A model generated the notes under the pieces. That model was not told the DNA's origin, made no database searches, and was given only the letters and a program-made list of their open reading frames with translations. A stretch of 64,000 nt of DNA from Streptomyces olivaceus (lineage in GTDB: Bacteria; Actinomycetota; Actinomycetes; Streptomycetales; Streptomycetaceae), in the NCBI RefSeq assembly GCF_000721235.1, contig NZ_JOFH01000008.1, positions 1 to 64,000 of the forward strand. Reading direction: 5' to 3'. Each line of letters begins with the position of its first letter. Within the stretch, counting starts at the first letter, position 1. Shown in pieces: positions 61,855-64,000 of this stretch. A program made the position numbers and the translations under genes.

Positions 61855-63552
61855 CTACTCCACACCGACCAGCAGCAGCGCGCCCTGCCGGCCGCCCCGG
61901 TAGACCACGGTGTCGACGGCGAGGTACGCCTCCCGGACCCGGGCCTCCAGCTGGTCGGCGACGTCCTGGGGCGCCTCGTCGCCGAGGACGAGGGTGACCA
62001 GCTCGCCGCCGGCCGACAGCATGCGGTCCAGGACGGTCGCGGCCACCCGGGACACGTCAGGGCCGATCACGGCCACGTCGCCGTCGATGAGGCCGAGCAC
62101 GTCACCGGCCTGGCAGATGCCGGCCGTGGTCCAGGACTGGCGTTCGGCGACGGTGACCTCGGCGTGCCGCGTGGCGCCGGCCGCCGAGGTCATCGCCACC
62201 ACGTCCTCGTCGAAGCGCCGCCCGGCCTCGTGCACGGCGAGTGCGGCGATGCCCTGTACCGCGGAGCGGGTCGGGATGAGGGCGACCCGGACGCCCTCGG
62301 CGCGGGCCTGCTCGGCCGCCGCGGCGGCGGTGTGCCGCAGCTCGGCGTCATTGGGCAGCAGGACGACCTCGCGCGCGTGGGCCCGCCGTACGGCCTGGAC
62401 CAGCTCCCCGCTGGCGGGCGGTTCGCCGGGGCGGGCGAGCAGGGTGGTCGCGCCGGCCCCGGCATACAGCTCCGCCAGCCCCTCCCCCGGCACGACGGCC
62501 ACCACGGCGCGCGGGGCGCGCTCCCGCGGCGGGCGCTCCGCCCCGGTGGTGTGGACGTCGCCGTGCCCGAAGTGGGTGATGCGGATCCGGTACGGCCGGC
62601 CGGCCTCGACGCCCGCCTCCACGGCGGCACCCGCGTCGTCGACGTGCACATGGACGTTCCACAGTCCGTCGCCGCCGACCACGACGAGCGAGTCCCCGAG
62701 CGCGTCGAGCCGCTGCCGCAGCCGGGCCACGGCCGCGTCATCGGCCTCCAGGAGGTAGATCACCTCGAAGGCGGGTCCGTCCTCGCCGTCCCCGGCGGCC
62801 GCGCACTCGACCGCGGGGTCGGCGTCGTCGTGCTCCACGCGCGCGTGGAGCACGACGCCCGTCTCCGGCGGACGGCCCGTGCAGGTCTCCACCAGGGCCG
62901 CGAGCACCGTCACCAGGCCGTGTCCGCCGGCGTCGACCACTCCGGCGCGCTCCAGGACGGGCAGTTGGCCCGGCGTGGCGGCGAGCGCCGCGCGGGCGCC
63001 CTCGTAGGCCGCGCGGGCGACCTCCGCGCAGTCGTCCCCGGCGCCGTCGGCCGCGTCGGCGGCGGCCGAGGCCACGGTGAGGACGGTGCCCTCGACGGGA
63101 CGGGCCACGGCGTTCCGGGCGGATTCGGCCGCGTGCCGCAGGGCCGACCGCAGGCCGGAACCGCCGGTGTGCGGGGCACCCCGCGCGGAGAGCACCTGGG
63201 CCATGCCGCGCAGCAGCTGCGCGAGGATGGTGCCGGAGTTGCCCCGCGCGCCGATCAGCGCGCCGTGCGCCATGGCGCCCACGGCGTCGGCCAGCGAGGG
63301 CCCGTCCTCCTCGTCCCTGTCTTCCGCGTCCCCGGCGCCCGCGTCCACCTCGTGTGCGGCGAAGACGGCCTCGACGGCTGCGGCTGCCGATTCGACGGTC
63401 AGATAGAGGTTCGTGCCGGTGTCCCCGTCGGCGACGGGATAGACGTTGATCGCGTCGATCTCCTCGCGCGCCCGCCCCAGTGCGCGCAGTGACAGACCGC
63501 ACCAGGTACGCACCGCCAGAGCGTCGAAGAACCTCTGCGGCACCTGCGCCAC
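61855..63552 (-). CDS. DAK2/DhaL-domain protein (FakA-like fatty acid kinase)
   Basis: 565 residues. The N-terminal DhaL domain has EIDAINVYPVADGDTGTNLY (Mg-ATP-binding Asp residues), AMAHGALIGARGNSGTILAQ and ERAGVVDAGGHGLVTVL; a middle domain follows, and the C-terminal half (VVAVVPGEGLAELYAGAGAT, LPNDAEL) matches the DegV-independent FakA C-domain. FakA with a FakB partner phosphorylates fatty acids in Gram-positives. No fakB is visible here. Acidic insertions expand the N-domain. Divergent from rpmB. Confidence 0.88.
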   Translation of the reverse strand: MAQVPQRFFDALAVRTWCGLSLRALGRAREEIDAINVYPVADGDTGTNLYLTVESAAAAVEAVFAAHEVDAGAGDAEDRDEEDGPSLADAVGAMAHGALIGARGNSGTILAQLLRGMAQVLSARGAPHTGGSGLRSALRHAAESARNAVARPVEGTVLTVASAAADAADGAGDDCAEVARAAYEGARAALAATPGQLPVLERAGVVDAGGHGLVTVLAALVETCTGRPPETGVVLHARVEHDDADPAVECAAAGDGEDGPAFEVIYLLEADDAAVARLRQRLDALGDSLVVVGGDGLWNVHVHVDDAGAAVEAGVEAGRPYRIRITHFGHGDVHTTGAERPPRERAPRAVVAVVPGEGLAELYAGAGATTLLARPGEPPASGELVQAVRRAHAREVVLLPNDAELRHTAAAAAEQARAEGVRVALIPTRSAVQGIAALAVHEAGRRFDEDVVAMTSAAGATRHAEVTVAERQSWTTAGICQAGDVLGLIDGDVAVIGPDVSRVAATVLDRMLSAGGELVTLVLGDEAPQDVADQLEARVREAYLAVDTVVYRGGRQGALLLVGVE

Positions 63553-63641
63553 CTGCGCCTCCCTGAGCTCCTGGACGTGGCTGGCAGCGTAGACCTCGGC
63601 GGGTCCGCACCCGGGGCGGGCCCCTGAGCTGCCGTGGTAGT

Positions 63642-63671
63642 TTCGTTGTACGGAAGCAGTCGTTGTATGCT
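63642..63671 (+). promoter_or_regulatory. Candidate rpmB promoter
   Basis: TTCGTT (63642-63647), 18 bp, TATGCT (63666-63671) on the plus strand, in an AT-richer stretch about 135 bp before the rpmB start. The motif CGTTGTA occurs twice within it, 17 bp apart. Confidence 0.4.
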
Positions 63672-63748
63672 GCTCCGGTTGCCCGATCCCGATCGGGCCA
63701 TCCCCCTGGCACCGCCACTCAGTTCCCGGAACCTCCGTGTCCGAGACC

Positions 63749-63772
63749 TTGATCCCGGCATGCCGGGATCAA
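63749..63772. promoter_or_regulatory. Perfect 24-bp palindrome in the rpmB leader
   Basis: The sequence TTGATCCCGGCA followed directly by TGCCGGGATCAA is fully self-complementary. It lies 34 bp before the rpmB start codon. As RNA it forms a hairpin with a 10-bp stem and 4-nt loop; as DNA it could bind a dimeric protein. Confidence 0.75.
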
Positions 63773-63805
63773 CCGTAAGTGCATCTGAAGTCTTTGGAGT
63801 GACCC

Positions 63806-63991
63806 GTGGCTGCCAACTGCGACGTCTGTGGCAAGGGGCCGGGCTTCGGCAACAACATCTCGCACTCGCACCGCCGTACGCCCCGTCGCTGGAACCCGAA
63901 CATCCAGCGTGTGCGTACCGTGGTCGGCGGGACGCCGAAGCGCGTGAACGCTTGCACCTCGTGCATCAAGGCCGGCAAGGTCTCGCGCTGA
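63806..63991 (+). CDS. rpmB: 50S ribosomal protein L28 (zinc-binding form)
   Basis: 61 residues from GTG 63806. [36 protein letters not shown] and the C-terminal [11 protein letters not shown] supply two CxxC pairs of the zinc-type L28. The leader contains the 24-bp palindrome. Confidence 0.96.
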   Translation: MAANCDVCGKGPGFGNNISHSHRRTPRRWNPNIQRVRTVVGGTPKRVNACTSCIKAGKVSR

Positions 63992-64000
63992 CGCGTCTCA

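Overview
High-GC actinobacterial chromosome, almost certainly Streptomyces. Supporting markers are the sporulation sigma factor whiG, the morphology/antibiotic regulator nsdA, four clustered type I signal peptidase genes (sipW-X-Y-Z), an amtB-glnB-glnD operon behind a GlnR-type operator, and the core order dprA-yifB-yraN ... rplS-trmD-rimM-khpA-rpsP ... ffh ... ftsY ... smc ... mutM-rnc-rpmF ... coaD-rsmD-recG ... rpmB. From memory this order matches the S. coelicolor chromosome from about SCO5564 to SCO5604, plus whiG. Most genes are on the minus strand.

Layout. 1-5.3 kb: the end of an M23 peptidase gene, a TetR regulator, whiG, and the translationally coupled dprA and yifB. 5.3-10.3 kb: yraN is split in two by a mobile element of about 4.58 kb. 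It carries a tyrosine recombinase, a small XRE-type HTH gene and a 765-residue recombinase with nine tandem zinc ribbons, all coupled by 4-nt overlaps, plus a MUG113/GIY-YIG-like cargo gene. 10.4-17.8 kb: DUF2469, Nudix, the four signal peptidases, rplS, trmD, rimM, khpA, rpsP. 18-31.3 kb: SprT-like protein, methyltransferase, lipoprotein, ffh, the nitrogen operon, nsdA, a Prim-Pol-like protein, ftsY. 31.5-33 kb: an NCS1 permease.

33.1-43.8 kb is the most interesting part: a probable fatty-acid-derived natural-product cluster lying between the permease and an MFS sugar transporter that I recall as neighbours in S. coelicolor. It encodes OleB-, OleC- and OleD-like enzymes (beta-lactone decarboxylase, beta-lactone synthetase, 3beta-HSD-type reductase), an OleA/KAS III-like condensing enzyme, a FabF-type KAS, two acyl carrier proteins, a fatty acyl-AMP ligase and two different ferritin-like acyl-ACP desaturases. 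The predicted logic is: activate a fatty acid onto an ACP, desaturate it, condense head to head, reduce the beta-keto group, close a beta-lactone and possibly decarboxylate it to an olefin.

43.9-64 kb returns to core genes: sugar transporter, smc, acylphosphatase, CAP-domain protein, a small MBL/SDR/HxlR accessory cassette, mutM, rnc, rpmF, yceD, a DivIVA-like protein, coaD, rsmD, recG, a DAK/FakA-like kinase and rpmB. Intergenic regions hold several good intrinsic terminators, a 33-bp tandem repeat array upstream of smc and a perfect 24-bp palindrome in front of rpmB.

Limits: all calls come from reading the sequence and from recalled family knowledge; no database search was run.
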